A stretch of DNA of 41,094 nt from CAYXDO01 sp964463485. GTDB lineage: Bacteria > Myxococcota > Kuafuiibacteriia > Kuafuiibacteriales > Kuafuiibacteriaceae. The notes under the pieces are model-generated. The model ran no database searches. It saw only the letters and a list, made by a program, of their open reading frames with translations, and was not told the origin of the DNA. Both the position numbers and the translations under genes were made by a program. The DNA lies in the NCBI GenBank assembly GCA_964463485.1, contig CAYXDO010000097.1:1-41094 (forward strand), written 5' to 3'. Of the stretch, positions 1 through 7,965 are shown piece by piece (the first letter of the stretch is position 1; every line of letters begins with the position of its first letter).

Positions 1-394
1 TCTCGTGCGAATGCCGGGGTCCGAGCACGGCGCGTTGGCAAGCCGCTCTTGGTTTACTAGCAGCCTGCGGGGAAATTCAAAATCCAGGTGGTTTTGATCA
101 CTTGTGATTTTCGTCGAACGTCTGATCCGTCGATCAGCAACGTTGGTTACGCGAGAAACACGCCCCACGCCTCACCCGCACGAGCACGCGCTCGCCCACG
201 AGATATCAACGAAGCTCGTACCGCGAGTCTTTTTCGTGGTTCCGGCTCTGCCGGGCTACGGGTAGTGCTATATTTCCGATTTGGTTGTCACAATCCAAAT
301 TCAATCTCCCGCAGGCTGCGAGCTAGTAGTAGTGCGCGGCCGGTGGCCGCGCTGTGGTCTCAGCATCGTCACGAACCGCTGGGGACCTGTACCC
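1..394. other. left flank without a supported gene
   Basis: No convincing coding region lies here. The open frames in this stretch are rich in Arg, Ser and Pro, resemble no family I know and look like by-products of high G+C. The DNA around 60-330 is visibly more A+T-rich than the genes to its right, as expected for intergenic sequence. It lies downstream of the minus-strand lipoprotein gene ending at 395, so it may hold that gene's terminator, but no clear hairpin was found. Confidence 0.5.
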
Positions 395-1408
395 CTACTC
401 TGCCGCTCGAAAATCGACTGAGACCGTCGTCGTTCGCCCAACCTCGATCTGCAAATGCTCGACGATCGTGCTCGTCACCACCGGCTCGATGAGTGTGATC
501 GGATCGACCGGACCGAGCACGAGCAGCGACACGGACAAGTCACCCGCAGGCCTCAGCCGCGGGAGCAACAACCGCCCCGTCGCGCAGCTCGTCGAGGTCG
601 CCGTGTCGAGCCGCTGCACGACCCTCGCCCGAACCGAGCGGCCGCCCAGCGCCACACAACCGGCCGCCGCCGTGGTGCCATTCGCCGTCCACGTCGCGAG
701 AAGTGATCCGCCTTCGAACGTGGGTGAGAACAAGTCGAGCGTGGGCGGCTCCGCACGAGCCTCCGCTTCGACCACGACCGTCGGGATCGAGTTCGTCGCG
801 ACCACCGATCCGCGATCGTCGAATAGACGCGCGATCACTTCGTAGACGCCTGGCGGGAGCTCCGTGACTTCGGCCTCACCGTCTACACACGGCGCGCTCG
901 CGTCGAAGCTCGCTCGCGAGGCTGGCCCGCTCGTGAGCGACATCGTTTGAGCACCAATCAAATCGCAGCCACGAGACGGAGAGTCCCCTTCGATCACCCA
1001 GCGAACGCGGATCGAGCCAAGACCTGACGCGACCCCGGCAAATTCGAATCGAAGCTGCACCTGGGTCTCCTTGCCGGACTCGACCGTGGCGTTCGTGCGC
1101 TCTTCGAGCACCTCGACACCTTCGATCTGGAGTCGAGCGAAGACGGGATATCTTTCTGGGAGTAGGCGCTCGAAGCGTTGCGGGCTCTCGTCGCATCCAA
1201 CCACCCGAGGCTCCCCGCCGATGGCAACCTCGACCGATCCAAAGCCAGCCTCTCGACAGTCGATGAGAGAACCCGTCGGGTCGACGACGGTCCAAGCCAC
1301 AGACAGGGCGCCCGTGGGCACGTCGGAGGGAGGATCGACGGTCTGGTCGCCGCCGCAGGACAGGCCCAACCCCATGATGACGGGGAGCGCCCCGAGCCTG
1401 CGTCGCAT
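395..1408 (-). CDS. putative lipoprotein of unknown function
   Basis: This 337-residue protein begins MRRRLGALPVIMGLGLSC, a short basic N-region, a hydrophobic stretch and a lipobox-like LGLSC, so it is predicted to be a lipoprotein. The open frame extends 60 codons upstream, but that part is Arg-rich and without sense, so the ATG at 1406-1408 was chosen because it places the signal peptide at the N-terminus. The mature part consists of beta-rich segments repeating a pattern of a Cys near a short conserved Gly/Val stretch (for example CREAGFGSVEVAIGG, then CDLIGAQTMSL, then CVALGGRSVRARV), which suggests three related Ig-like or carboxypeptidase-regulatory-like domains. The gene is divergent from the secreted protein gene starting at 1673. 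Function is unknown. Confidence 0.75.
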   Translation of the reverse strand: MRRRLGALPVIMGLGLSCGGDQTVDPPSDVPTGALSVAWTVVDPTGSLIDCREAGFGSVEVAIGGEPRVVGCDESPQRFERLLPERYPVFARLQIEGVEVLEERTNATVESGKETQVQLRFEFAGVASGLGSIRVRWVIEGDSPSRGCDLIGAQTMSLTSGPASRASFDASAPCVDGEAEVTELPPGVYEVIARLFDDRGSVVATNSIPTVVVEAEARAEPPTLDLFSPTFEGGSLLATWTANGTTAAAGCVALGGRSVRARVVQRLDTATSTSCATGRLLLPRLRPAGDLSVSLLVLGPVDPITLIEPVVTSTIVEHLQIEVGRTTTVSVDFRAAE

Positions 1409-1479
1409 AGCCCAATCGTACAGACCGCTCCCCGACCTCGGCCGCCGACGAATGGCCGACACGCTGTCCCTGAGCCTTG

Positions 1480-1507
1480 GCCTTTCGGGCCTAAGCCTTT
1501 CGGGCCT
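1480..1507. repeat. 13-bp direct repeat in a divergent promoter region
   Basis: The sequence gcctttcgggcct occurs twice, at 1480-1492 and 1495-1507, two bases apart. It lies in the 264-bp gap between divergently transcribed genes starting at 1408 (minus) and 1673 (plus). It could be an operator or simple sequence drift; nothing decides this. Confidence 0.45.
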
Positions 1508-1672
1508 GCGCCTCTCCGCCACCACCTGGCCACCGACTTTTCGTCTGCGGACGCATTCGACCCAACCCATGCATGTCGAATGTCGCACAACCGCTCCGTG
1601 CGCTCACTCCCGCGCCTCATGTACGAAAAGACCTCCCTTGCTTGTGGTCCGAGGAGTCGGCGAACTGGAAGC

Positions 1673-3172
1673 ATGCACCGCGCTCCATCTCGAGCCACGA
1701 CGGCCGCCTTTGGTGTGCTCTGCCTAGCCCTGCTTCGGGCCGACAGCTGCTACGACTCCGCGCTGGGCGGCCGAGGTTGCCCAGCGATCGAGATCGAGCT
1801 GACGATCGCAGGCGGCTCGATGTCGATCCCCGCCTGCGCACGCGCCGGGCTGCTCTACACGATCCGCCACATGGAAACGTTCCAGTTCGTCGGGCTCGAC
1901 ACGAACCTCGTGAACGTCACGCCCATGACGGACAGCTCTCCGCTCGGTTGGTTTCAAATCACATCGACGGGCAACGCGTTCACGTTCCAGCAACACAACT
2001 TCGTCATCGACTTCAGCCCCCGCGGCGTAGGGCCCGGGTCCGAAGACTACGACGGGCAAGTCGAAGTCCGCGTGACCTTCGTGGGCGATCCAACGCCCGT
2101 CGATTGCTCGAGCGCCCTGACGCGCGGTGAAGCGGCTCAACGCATCGAAGACTCCATCGCGAGCTGGCTGGAGCGCTGCGTTCCGGAGCTGACGATCACC
2201 GAAAAGAAGCGCCTGGCCCACCGCTACGGCCTCTGGAGCGGTTCGGCGCTTCAAGATCCGGCGCTGCCGTTCAACGGGACCACCGCCGCCGCGTGCGCCT
2301 GCGACATCGAAATCATGCCGTGCGGCTCCACCGATCCGTTCGTCGATCTGCCGAGCTGCAACGCGATCCTGGAAGGCTCCAGGCCCATCGGATCGGCCTG
2401 CTCTCGAAGCGAAGATTGCCTCGGCGGAGTTTGCGGGACCGACTGCAACGACCGCTGCCAAGCCTTGGCCCAACTCGGGGAGACTTGCTACATCCCCGCG
2501 ACCGACGAGATCTTCCACTGCGCCCCAGGCCTCTTCTGCGATTTCGGACAGGCCGACCCCGTGTGCGCGACCCGTGCCGTCGACGGCGAGGCCTGCTTCG
2601 GTCGTCCTTGCGTTGGAGAAGACAGCTTCGTGTTCCCTCGAACCATCTGCGATACCTCCGATTGGACCTGCCGATTCCTAGGGCGACTTGGCGATGCCTG
2701 CGACGTGACCCCCTGCCATGCCATCTACGACTGCGACCAGGCCACCCTCGTGTGCGTCATGCGACCGGGCGACGGCGAGCCCTGCACCATCGAGACCACC
2801 GGCGGAACGACTCCCGAAGACTACTCATCGGAAGTTTTTCAGAGCTCCGTCGTGTGCCGCATCGATCCCAATCACCCCACCGCAGGTGAGTACTGCACTC
2901 AGACCGGCCCGACCTCGGCCGAACGGACATGCCTTGGGCTTCCGGGCTTTGGAGATCCCTGCGGAATCGGCGAAGGCCTCTCGGCGCGATGCACGAACGG
3001 TACGTATTGCGACGCCATCGACCCGCAAAACCTCGCGCCCGTCGCCGGCACCTGCCAGTTCGGTTTCCCGCTCGGGGCAGCATGCGATAGCTACACACTC
3101 GCCGGTCTAGGCGACCCGTGCGCAGAGGGCGATTGCTTCGCCGGTCAGTGCACACTGATCTGTTTGCCCTGA
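1673..3172 (+). CDS. secreted cysteine-rich protein
   Basis: This 499-residue protein starts at ATG 1673, where a short basic segment is followed by a hydrophobic stretch (AAFGVLCLALL) typical of a signal peptide. The frame is open far upstream, but that part antisenses the neighbouring gene and is rejected. The first 230 or so mature residues have no motif I recognise. From about residue 238 to the end the protein is dense in Cys, in repeated modules of the type GSACSRSEDCLGGVC and GDACDVTPCHAIYDC. These resemble the disulphide-rich EGF-like or Dickkopf-like modules common in exported myxobacterial proteins. It is therefore likely extracytoplasmic and disulphide-bonded. Substrate or partner is unknown. 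Confidence 0.8.
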   Translation: MHRAPSRATTAAFGVLCLALLRADSCYDSALGGRGCPAIEIELTIAGGSMSIPACARAGLLYTIRHMETFQFVGLDTNLVNVTPMTDSSPLGWFQITSTGNAFTFQQHNFVIDFSPRGVGPGSEDYDGQVEVRVTFVGDPTPVDCSSALTRGEAAQRIEDSIASWLERCVPELTITEKKRLAHRYGLWSGSALQDPALPFNGTTAAACACDIEIMPCGSTDPFVDLPSCNAILEGSRPIGSACSRSEDCLGGVCGTDCNDRCQALAQLGETCYIPATDEIFHCAPGLFCDFGQADPVCATRAVDGEACFGRPCVGEDSFVFPRTICDTSDWTCRFLGRLGDACDVTPCHAIYDCDQATLVCVMRPGDGEPCTIETTGGTTPEDYSSEVFQSSVVCRIDPNHPTAGEYCTQTGPTSAERTCLGLPGFGDPCGIGEGLSARCTNGTYCDAIDPQNLAPVAGTCQFGFPLGAACDSYTLAGLGDPCAEGDCFAGQCTLICLP

Positions 3173-3502
3173 CTAACTCCGCAGCCAGGTAAACCTGCGA
3201 GCTTACAGTGGGCGTGGCCCGTCGACTGTCGACCCCATACTCACCGAAGAACCGTTGCCGTCGCCGTCGCCGAACTCATGCATGACGGCAGTTTTCTAGG
3301 CACTTTCGGTCGAGTCCGGCACCGCTCGTTCGCACATATCGCTCGGCGACACAGCGACAGCGACAGACAACGACAACGACAACGGTTCTGACAATGCCTG
3401 ATTCGAGCGACTTCTCAGCAACCCGCCAGATGACACAGCCGTGTTAACTCACTCGTCGACGGACGTCGACGGCGACGCCTCCTTTCCCTATCATGACCTC
3501 CC
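3173..3502. other. intergenic region with a degenerate inverted repeat
   Basis: No gene is supported. The stretch at 3246-3272 (gaagaaccgttg followed by a tcgccg tract) is partly the reverse complement of 3349-3391 (a gacagc/cgacaa tract ending in caacggttct). The two arms flank about 75 bases and could form an imperfect hairpin. The region separates two co-directional genes for exported proteins, so it may hold a terminator and a promoter, but neither is clear. Confidence 0.45.
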
Positions 3503-5785
3503 TTGGCCTTTCGTTTGCGATCGCTGCTTGCCCTCTGCTGCGGGCTGTCGAGCTGCCTCGAACCCCCGCTGCGCTCCACTCGGCCTCCAGACTCCGCACA
3601 GACACTCATCCTCAGCTACGAGAACGAGCCCACCTTCGATGCCTCCTCCGATGCCTTCGATGCCTTCGATGCAGTGGCGTTCGGCGCGCCATTTGGCCAG
3701 CTCGCGCTGACGAAGACCGACAATCGACGCGTGGTGCTGCTCGCGTTCGAGTCGACCCTCGAGGAGCTCGGGCTCGAGGCGGGTTCGATCCAGCCTCGGT
3801 CCGAAGGGGCCCACCTCCCTATTCCTCTGCTCGCCCTCGAGGCTCTGGACCCCGGGGATTGGTCGGAAATCGACCCCGACGATTCGTCCGCCTTCCGCCT
3901 CGTTCGAATCCTTCCCATGAGCGGAACGGAGTGCGCCGAACAGTCATCCTGCTTCTCCCAACGAACGGACTCAGCCTGCCATCGGTGCCCGAACCCTCCT
4001 CCGATCGTACCCCCAGACTGCGACGTGGTCGAACCTGCTCGTCCTCGAATCCCATGCCCATCAGGATGGCATCGCGATAACTCCGGCGAGTTCGAGGCGT
4101 GCGCCGCTCACGCTGTCTTCGAACCCTGTCCGTCGCCGTTCATTCGAGTCCCCGGAGACGATCGATGTTTTCGCGTCGGACGCGAGTGTCTCGATCGATT
4201 CCCGAGCGGCCTCGGTGGCTCGGTCGCTTACGTCGATGCGAGCGCGACGATGGGGGACGGCTCCGCGGAGCGACCCTTTGCCACCCTCGACGAAGGTCTC
4301 GGCTCCGGGGCGTCGGTGATCGCGCTCGCGACCGGCCGGTACTCTGCGTCCGTACCCATCGCGTCACGAACGCTCGTCGGGACCTGCGCGGAGCAGGTGG
4401 AGCTCTCCGACGCGACCATCGACGGCCTCAGTCAGCTGGAGAGTCTGACCTTGCGGTCGAGCACCGTCGCTTCCTCGGCCAACGTGACTCTTCGGGGAGT
4501 CGTCGTCGGGGGCTCGACCGTGGCCGAAGCGCTGAGTGTGTTTGGAGCGCTCGAGGTCGAGGGATCCGAATCACGCGGGTTGGTCGCGACACATGACGGG
4601 AGCGAAACGACGATTCGGCGGTCCGCAATTTCCGGGGGGTTGCGGTCGAAGGGCGAGCTCCTCGCCGAGGACTCCGAGCTGACCGGATTCCTCGATCTTC
4701 GACGGCGCACCGTGCGACTCAGCCGAATTTCCTGTTTTCACTGCCAACTCAAAATCAGGAATGCTCGACTGGAAGTGGAGGACAGCGAGCTCGACGGGCT
4801 CCATGCGCTGGGGTCGGAGAACCCGCGCGGTTTCGTCGTGAGCGATTCGACCGTGGCCATCGCCCGCTCCACTCTGCGAGACATGATCGGCGAGGTCGAG
4901 AGGAGCTCCGTCCAGCTCCAAGACACCGTCCAGCTCGAGAGTCCCTGGATTGGCTGGTACCTCCGAGACACCGAGTTTCGAGTCGACCGCGCGGCGTTCG
5001 TGGGCGGCGCGGGATCATACATCGACCTCGCCAGGGGGTCAGCGATGATTCATGATCTCGTCGTCCTGGGTTTGAAACAGCCGCTGTGGGGAGCGATTAC
5101 ACTCGCAGAGGCGCCCGTCGTCGCAGCACGGTGGAGAGTATCGACGACCGATCCGGTGAGCTACGGCGTCGACTTGGTCGCGAGCGAGGTGGAGCTCAGT
5201 GACGTCGTCGTGTCTGTGACCGGTTCAGCGCTGACTTTGAACGGATCAGCCGGCACGATCTCGAGAGCTCGAGGCGAAGGTGGTCGACATTTCCTCACCG
5301 TCATCAGCAGCACGGTCGCGCTCTCAGACCTGTGCTTGCGAGGACAACTCGAACGCTCGCTCCACTTCGTCCGTTCGAACATCAAGCTCGCGCGCGCCGA
5401 AGTCGTCGATTCCGCCGACGGGATCTTGCTGCGAGACGAAGACTCCAAGCTCGAAGGGATCGACGTTCGGATCTCGGGTGCTCATCCGGCAGCAGAGTGC
5501 TCGATCGGGGAGCTCTGCGAGGGCGCGGCGGTGGTTGCTCGCAAAGCCCACTTGCGGCTCTCTCGATTCGAGCTGACAGGAAATGTCTTTGGGGCGATCG
5601 CAGACCGACTCGCCGGCCCATTCGGCGTGCGAGCGGAGCTCGGCATCGAGTTGGAGTCCGGTCACGTGTCGGAAAACGGAGTTGGGATCAGCATCTATGA
5701 TGCGGAAGCGGAGTACGACCCGCGACGCTTGCTGGAGAACGTGTTGTACGAGGGCAACGGAGTCAGCCTGTTGTGGAATCGCTGA
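3503..5785 (+). CDS. lipoprotein with right-handed beta-helix (DUF1565-like) repeats
   Basis: The 760-residue product starts at TTG 3503. An in-frame TGA at 3494-3496 closes the frame just upstream, and this start gives a clean signal MAFRLRSLLALCCGLSSC with lipobox LSSC. Residues about 50-57 repeat Asp-Ala-Phe, coded by a 9-bp repeat near 3650-3672. A Cys- and Pro-rich segment covers roughly residues 140-235. From about 237 the sequence AYVDASATMGDGS, then RPFATLDEGL and ALATGRYS, matches the start of DUF1565/pectate-lyase-like beta-helices. The remaining 500 residues are short hydrophobic turns with Ser and Leu, as in a long parallel beta-helix. It is probably a surface or periplasmic protein; no catalytic residues are identifiable. 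A strong hairpin follows 40 bp downstream. Confidence 0.8.
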   Translation: MAFRLRSLLALCCGLSSCLEPPLRSTRPPDSAQTLILSYENEPTFDASSDAFDAFDAVAFGAPFGQLALTKTDNRRVVLLAFESTLEELGLEAGSIQPRSEGAHLPIPLLALEALDPGDWSEIDPDDSSAFRLVRILPMSGTECAEQSSCFSQRTDSACHRCPNPPPIVPPDCDVVEPARPRIPCPSGWHRDNSGEFEACAAHAVFEPCPSPFIRVPGDDRCFRVGRECLDRFPSGLGGSVAYVDASATMGDGSAERPFATLDEGLGSGASVIALATGRYSASVPIASRTLVGTCAEQVELSDATIDGLSQLESLTLRSSTVASSANVTLRGVVVGGSTVAEALSVFGALEVEGSESRGLVATHDGSETTIRRSAISGGLRSKGELLAEDSELTGFLDLRRRTVRLSRISCFHCQLKIRNARLEVEDSELDGLHALGSENPRGFVVSDSTVAIARSTLRDMIGEVERSSVQLQDTVQLESPWIGWYLRDTEFRVDRAAFVGGAGSYIDLARGSAMIHDLVVLGLKQPLWGAITLAEAPVVAARWRVSTTDPVSYGVDLVASEVELSDVVVSVTGSALTLNGSAGTISRARGEGGRHFLTVISSTVALSDLCLRGQLERSLHFVRSNIKLARAEVVDSADGILLRDEDSKLEGIDVRISGAHPAAECSIGELCEGAAVVARKAHLRLSRFELTGNVFGAIADRLAGPFGVRAELGIELESGHVSENGVGISIYDAEAEYDPRRLLENVLYEGNGVSLLWNR

Positions 5786-5825
5786 ACGGGCGATTTGTCC
5801 ATTTGCGGTGAGCGAAGCGAACCTG

Positions 5826-5850
5826 CCCGGTCGGACTAACTCCGACCGGG
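5826..5850. terminator. perfect 10-bp hairpin between convergent genes
   Basis: The sequence cccggtcgga (5826-5835) is followed by the loop ctaac and by its exact reverse complement tccgaccggg (5841-5850). It lies in the 76-bp gap between the convergent genes ending at 5785 (plus) and 5862 (minus). The stem is G+C-rich and perfect, but no long T run follows on either strand. It is best read as a bidirectional terminator or transcript-stabilising hairpin. Confidence 0.75.
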
Positions 5851-5861
5851 TGCCGACAATT

Positions 5862-6482
5862 TCACCTCGTTCCGCTCTGATCTACATACGCCTCGATCTC
5901 GGCAGGAGTGTAGTACTCGCGCTTCTTTTGTTCTACCGCGTCCGCCGGAATCTGCTCGTAAAGCCAGCTCCGGTACTCGGAGAGACCTAGAGCGCAGCCG
6001 AGGTCCAGGGCATACTCATCGGTCTGTCGCTCGTACTCACTCACGTCCGAGATCGCATACCACAACGCAAACGCCGCCAGCGTCTGCGCGTCCTTCTTGC
6101 TGTAGTCGAGGATGTGCTTGAGCTCGTGCGTGAGGATCGCACCTACCGCGCGACCGGAGGGAGGCTCTTCGAGGAGCTTCGGATTGAGCCAGATTTCGTA
6201 GTCGCGCTCGAGCGGCGGGCGCTCCAGCGTCGTGAGATCGAGGTTGGCCGTGAACATCACCGCCGGGCCCAGGTCCTTCTCGATCAGTCGGATCGGGGCC
6301 GCCTCCAACTCCGGATAGAACCTCGCCCGCGCCGCGGAGAGAGCCGTGTCGACGCTCATGACGCCAGACGGAGGCGCGGCCACGAAGACCTCGTCGCACC
6401 GCTTGGCCGCTTCAGGCGGAGCAGAAGCGCACGCCGCGACGAACAGGCCGCTCGCGCCGGCGCAAACCAGCTTTCCCTGCAA
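5862..6482 (-). CDS. putative zinc metallopeptidase lipoprotein (HExxH)
   Basis: This 206-residue protein has a signal MQGKLVCAGASGLFVAAC with a lipobox-like end at Cys18. Residues 119-123 are HELKH, the HExxH zinc-binding motif, and acidic residues in YERQTDEYALD (150-160) are well placed for a third ligand, as in gluzincin-type peptidases. The upstream THE-LKH-ILDYSKKD context resembles other small bacterial proteins with a 'metallopeptidase near the membrane' look. The TTG start is the only start between the signal and the stop of the preceding gene. That stop lies in the same frame only 11 codons upstream (6513-6515), so the two genes are probably one transcription unit. Peptidase activity is inferred from the motif only. 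Confidence 0.7.
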   Translation of the reverse strand: MQGKLVCAGASGLFVAACASAPPEAAKRCDEVFVAAPPSGVMSVDTALSAARARFYPELEAAPIRLIEKDLGPAVMFTANLDLTTLERPPLERDYEIWLNPKLLEEPPSGRAVGAILTHELKHILDYSKKDAQTLAAFALWYAISDVSEYERQTDEYALDLGCALGLSEYRSWLYEQIPADAVEQKKREYYTPAEIEAYVDQSGTR

Positions 6483-6512
6483 GGAGTCGCGCTCAGGTCG
6501 CGATCGACGCGC

Positions 6513-7763
6513 TCAGGTGTGCTCGTCGAGGTTCGTACCGCCCCACTCCACGACGGTGTACCCACGTCGAGTCAGCTGGGCGAGCTGGGGAGCCCCCACC
6601 GCTCGTGGCTCGGCGGTTCGCATGAACACCATGAACAGCCGAATCGTCGTGTCCGGCTCCGGAGTCACACTCATCTTCGCGTAGGCCGCGTACTCCGACT
6701 CGGGGATCAGCTGGACGAGGCTGTATGGGTTGCGTCCGAGCTGCGCGATCCAATACGAGACGAAGTCGGTCCGTTCTTTGGCGTTGAGCGCGTATGCGTC
6801 CGCGACTCGGTCGAGGAACGACTCGGCCTCTTCGCCACGCACGAGGTGAGCCTGATTCGGATCGATCTCGAAGCCCTTCTTCGACGAGCCCTCCCAGAAC
6901 AGGTACCCATAACGTTTTTCGGTCATGGGATCGAACAGAGTCCCTTCGGGGCTGGCCTTCATGCGCCACGTACCCTCGTTCGACTTCGGATACTCAGCGA
7001 TCAGCTCTCCGTCGAGCTTCACGGAGACCGTCACGTCCTGCACCGCCTGGGGGTAGACGTAGATCACCGGCTTGCGGACGGTGAAGATCGGTCCGTGCTC
7101 ACCGAAATCGAGCACGGTGACCTCGCTGCAAACCGCGATCGCTCCGCGTGACGAGGCGTCGTTGGAGAACGCGAAGATCGTGGGCAGCGGATCCTTGTCC
7201 CCGTTGACGACGAGCAGCGATCGCTTGGCGTCGACGTCGTAGCCGGCGTTGGTGAGCTTCTGGAGCTGCTCGGGATCCTTCACGACGCTGGCCAGCGATT
7301 TCGTGACCCACTTGCCGTCCTTGAACGGTCCGCCCTCCAGGCTGATTCGCTTGCCGCCGAGCACGGTGTCCTCGACGTGAATGCCGTGATTGGCCGCGCG
7401 CATCGAGCGAGTCCGAGGCTTGAACATCGCCGGATCGAGCGTGAGCTCCTTGCGATCTTCGGAGAGAGTCACGGAATACAGGCCGGAGATCGACGGCGGG
7501 ATCGCGTCGCCGAGCTGCGTGGCGAGGGGCTTGGTGGGCTTGAGCGCAGAGCCGTGCGTGACCGACCGGCCGAGCTGTTTCGCGAGCTCGCTAGCCCCTT
7601 TTTCGAGCTCGGGTCGCGAGAGGAAATCGTTGTCGTTCTTGTCGACGCTGAAGTCGACGAGCTTGGCGATGTTCTTCTCGGTCGGCTTGATCTGGTGCTG
7701 AGTCAGGATGTCTTTGGCGACCTCCAGCGTGAGCTGGCGGCCTTTGATCGAAATCGTCGTCAT
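6513..7763 (-). CDS. EF-hand protein with KPVIYVYP domain, unknown function
   Basis: The ATG at 7761-7763 is preceded by gaggg about 8 bases upstream, and it gives a 416-residue protein without a signal peptide. The frame continues 106 codons further upstream but only as antisense of the next gene's start region. Residues 41-52 read DKNDNDFLSRPE, with D41, N43, N45, S49 and E52 in the positions of a calcium-binding EF-hand loop. The C-terminal half contains KPVIYVYP (about 231-238) and YGYLFWEG (about 283), hallmarks of a conserved but uncharacterised bacterial family. The first half (residues 1-200) shows no other motif I recognise. It is followed by the metallopeptidase-like gene and is divergent from the large gene starting at 7966, with a repeat-containing gap between them. 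Confidence 0.8.
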   Translation of the reverse strand: MTTISIKGRQLTLEVAKDILTQHQIKPTEKNIAKLVDFSVDKNDNDFLSRPELEKGASELAKQLGRSVTHGSALKPTKPLATQLGDAIPPSISGLYSVTLSEDRKELTLDPAMFKPRTRSMRAANHGIHVEDTVLGGKRISLEGGPFKDGKWVTKSLASVVKDPEQLQKLTNAGYDVDAKRSLLVVNGDKDPLPTIFAFSNDASSRGAIAVCSEVTVLDFGEHGPIFTVRKPVIYVYPQAVQDVTVSVKLDGELIAEYPKSNEGTWRMKASPEGTLFDPMTEKRYGYLFWEGSSKKGFEIDPNQAHLVRGEEAESFLDRVADAYALNAKERTDFVSYWIAQLGRNPYSLVQLIPESEYAAYAKMSVTPEPDTTIRLFMVFMRTAEPRAVGAPQLAQLTRRGYTVVEWGGTNLDEHT

Positions 7764-7813
7764 CTTCGTGCCCTCGGGTTGGGGCGAACGTATGCCCCAA
7801 AGCACCATGACTG

Positions 7814-7937
7814 GCAAGCCCGCGCCTTCCATGGGCCCAGACAGCACCTGGCGGCCAAATCGGGTCGTCGAGATGTCGCCTCGACTCATCCAAGCGAAAG
7901 AGGCAAGCCCGCAAGCCCGCACCTTCCACTTGCCCAG
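7814..7937. repeat. 27-bp direct repeat pair in divergent intergenic region
   Basis: Two 27-base copies, 7814-7840 and 7911-7937, match at about 23 positions; both begin gcaagcccgc and end gcccag. They are 97 bases apart in the 202-bp gap between genes starting at 7763 (minus) and 7966 (plus), each fairly close to one of the two starts. Position suggests paired operators, but a chance duplication is possible. Confidence 0.5.
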
Positions 7938-7965
7938 CCGCGACCACTCGAGGTGAGGTGCGGCG

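Noticed and set aside
1178..1672. N-terminal extension of the Cys-rich protein frame
   Set aside because: It overlaps the divergent lipoprotein gene on the other strand, and ATG 1673 gives a signal peptide.
3169..5845. Shared gactaactccg at 3170 and in the hairpin at 5834
   Set aside because: Eleven bases are too few to argue for a common element; only the second lies in a perfect stem-loop.
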